Positions 5,746 through 5,830 of a stretch of 5,830 nucleotides of DNA are shown here, piece by piece. Both the position numbers and the translations under genes were made by a program. Source of the DNA: a bacterium (GTDB lineage: Bacteria; CSSED10-310; JAJRTK01); NCBI GenBank assembly GCA_024278345.1, contig JAJRTK010000047.1, forward strand, positions 1 through 5,830, written 5' to 3'. Position 1 is the stretch's first letter, and each line of letters starts with the position of its first letter. Below the pieces are notes generated by a model. It did no database searches. It was not told where the DNA came from and was given only the letters and a program-made list of their open reading frames with translations.

Positions 5746-5830
5746 TCACACATTCGTCCTTTTGCTTCCATTCCATCTCCAACCACCTGATGCCATCCCA
5801 TCGCCTCTTTAACACACAACCCCTCAGAGC

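Larger units (their letters stand above)
5484..5830. other. Gene-free right end, lower GC than the genes
   Basis: No frame on either strand here reads as a convincing protein: the open stretches are short, lack good ribosome sites and have irregular composition. GC content is visibly lower than in the coding parts. The stretch holds the leader and possible promoter of the lipoprotein gene, a seven-base A-run (5616-5622), and overlapping inverted repeats at 5689-5745. The start of the next gene presumably lies beyond the window edge. Confidence 0.6.

Noticed and set aside
5571-5819. Short frames on both strands in the right end (for example 82 codons on the minus strand).
   Set aside because: Their composition is irregular, no family features are seen, and they overlap the likely promoter of the lipoprotein gene.

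Overview
The window is a GC-rich piece of bacterial chromosome with five protein-coding genes. No rRNA, tRNA, CRISPR array or insertion sequence could be seen. The agmatinase-type ureohydrolase has the extended N-terminal style (IFGL near the start, then PVPFEATVSYRRGTA) and the EWDAIVGARVLYRL end that I associate from memory with Verrucomicrobiota, Planctomycetota and Bacteroidota. With the high GC content and the envelope protein types, a PVC-group bacterium (Verrucomicrobiota-like) is my best guess. It is an inference and was not checked by any search.

Layout: positions 1-92 hold a regular array of short GC-rich hairpins at about 26-nt period, cut by the left edge of the window. A speB-like ureohydrolase follows (203-1273, +), with its start set by a strong ribosome binding site. 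After a 209-bp gap comes a 714-residue exported protein (1483-3627, +) with a predicted beta-rich domain, a long Pro/Ser/Ala-rich linker with internal tandem repeats, and C-terminal TPR-like helices. Facing it on the minus strand is a small zinc-ribbon membrane protein (GTG start at 4094). Its reading frame is cut by a TAG at 3786-3788, yet stays convincingly protein-like for 37 more codons. A 54-bp spacer separates it from a divergent single-pass membrane protein of unknown function (4149-4814, +). That gene ends 12 bp from the end of a convergent lipoprotein gene with two carboxypeptidase-regulatory-like beta-sandwich repeats (4827-5483, -). The last 347 bp contain no supportable gene, but hold a possible promoter for the lipoprotein and overlapping inverted repeats.

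How the genes fit together: the ureohydrolase is a cytoplasmic metabolic enzyme, probably making putrescine from agmatine. The other four gene products are membrane, exported or lipid-anchored and look like cell-envelope proteins. The changing strand directions argue against one operon, and I see no textbook defence, secretion or mobile system. The points most worth a second look are the hairpin array, the interrupted zinc-ribbon gene, and the unusual architecture of the TPR protein.
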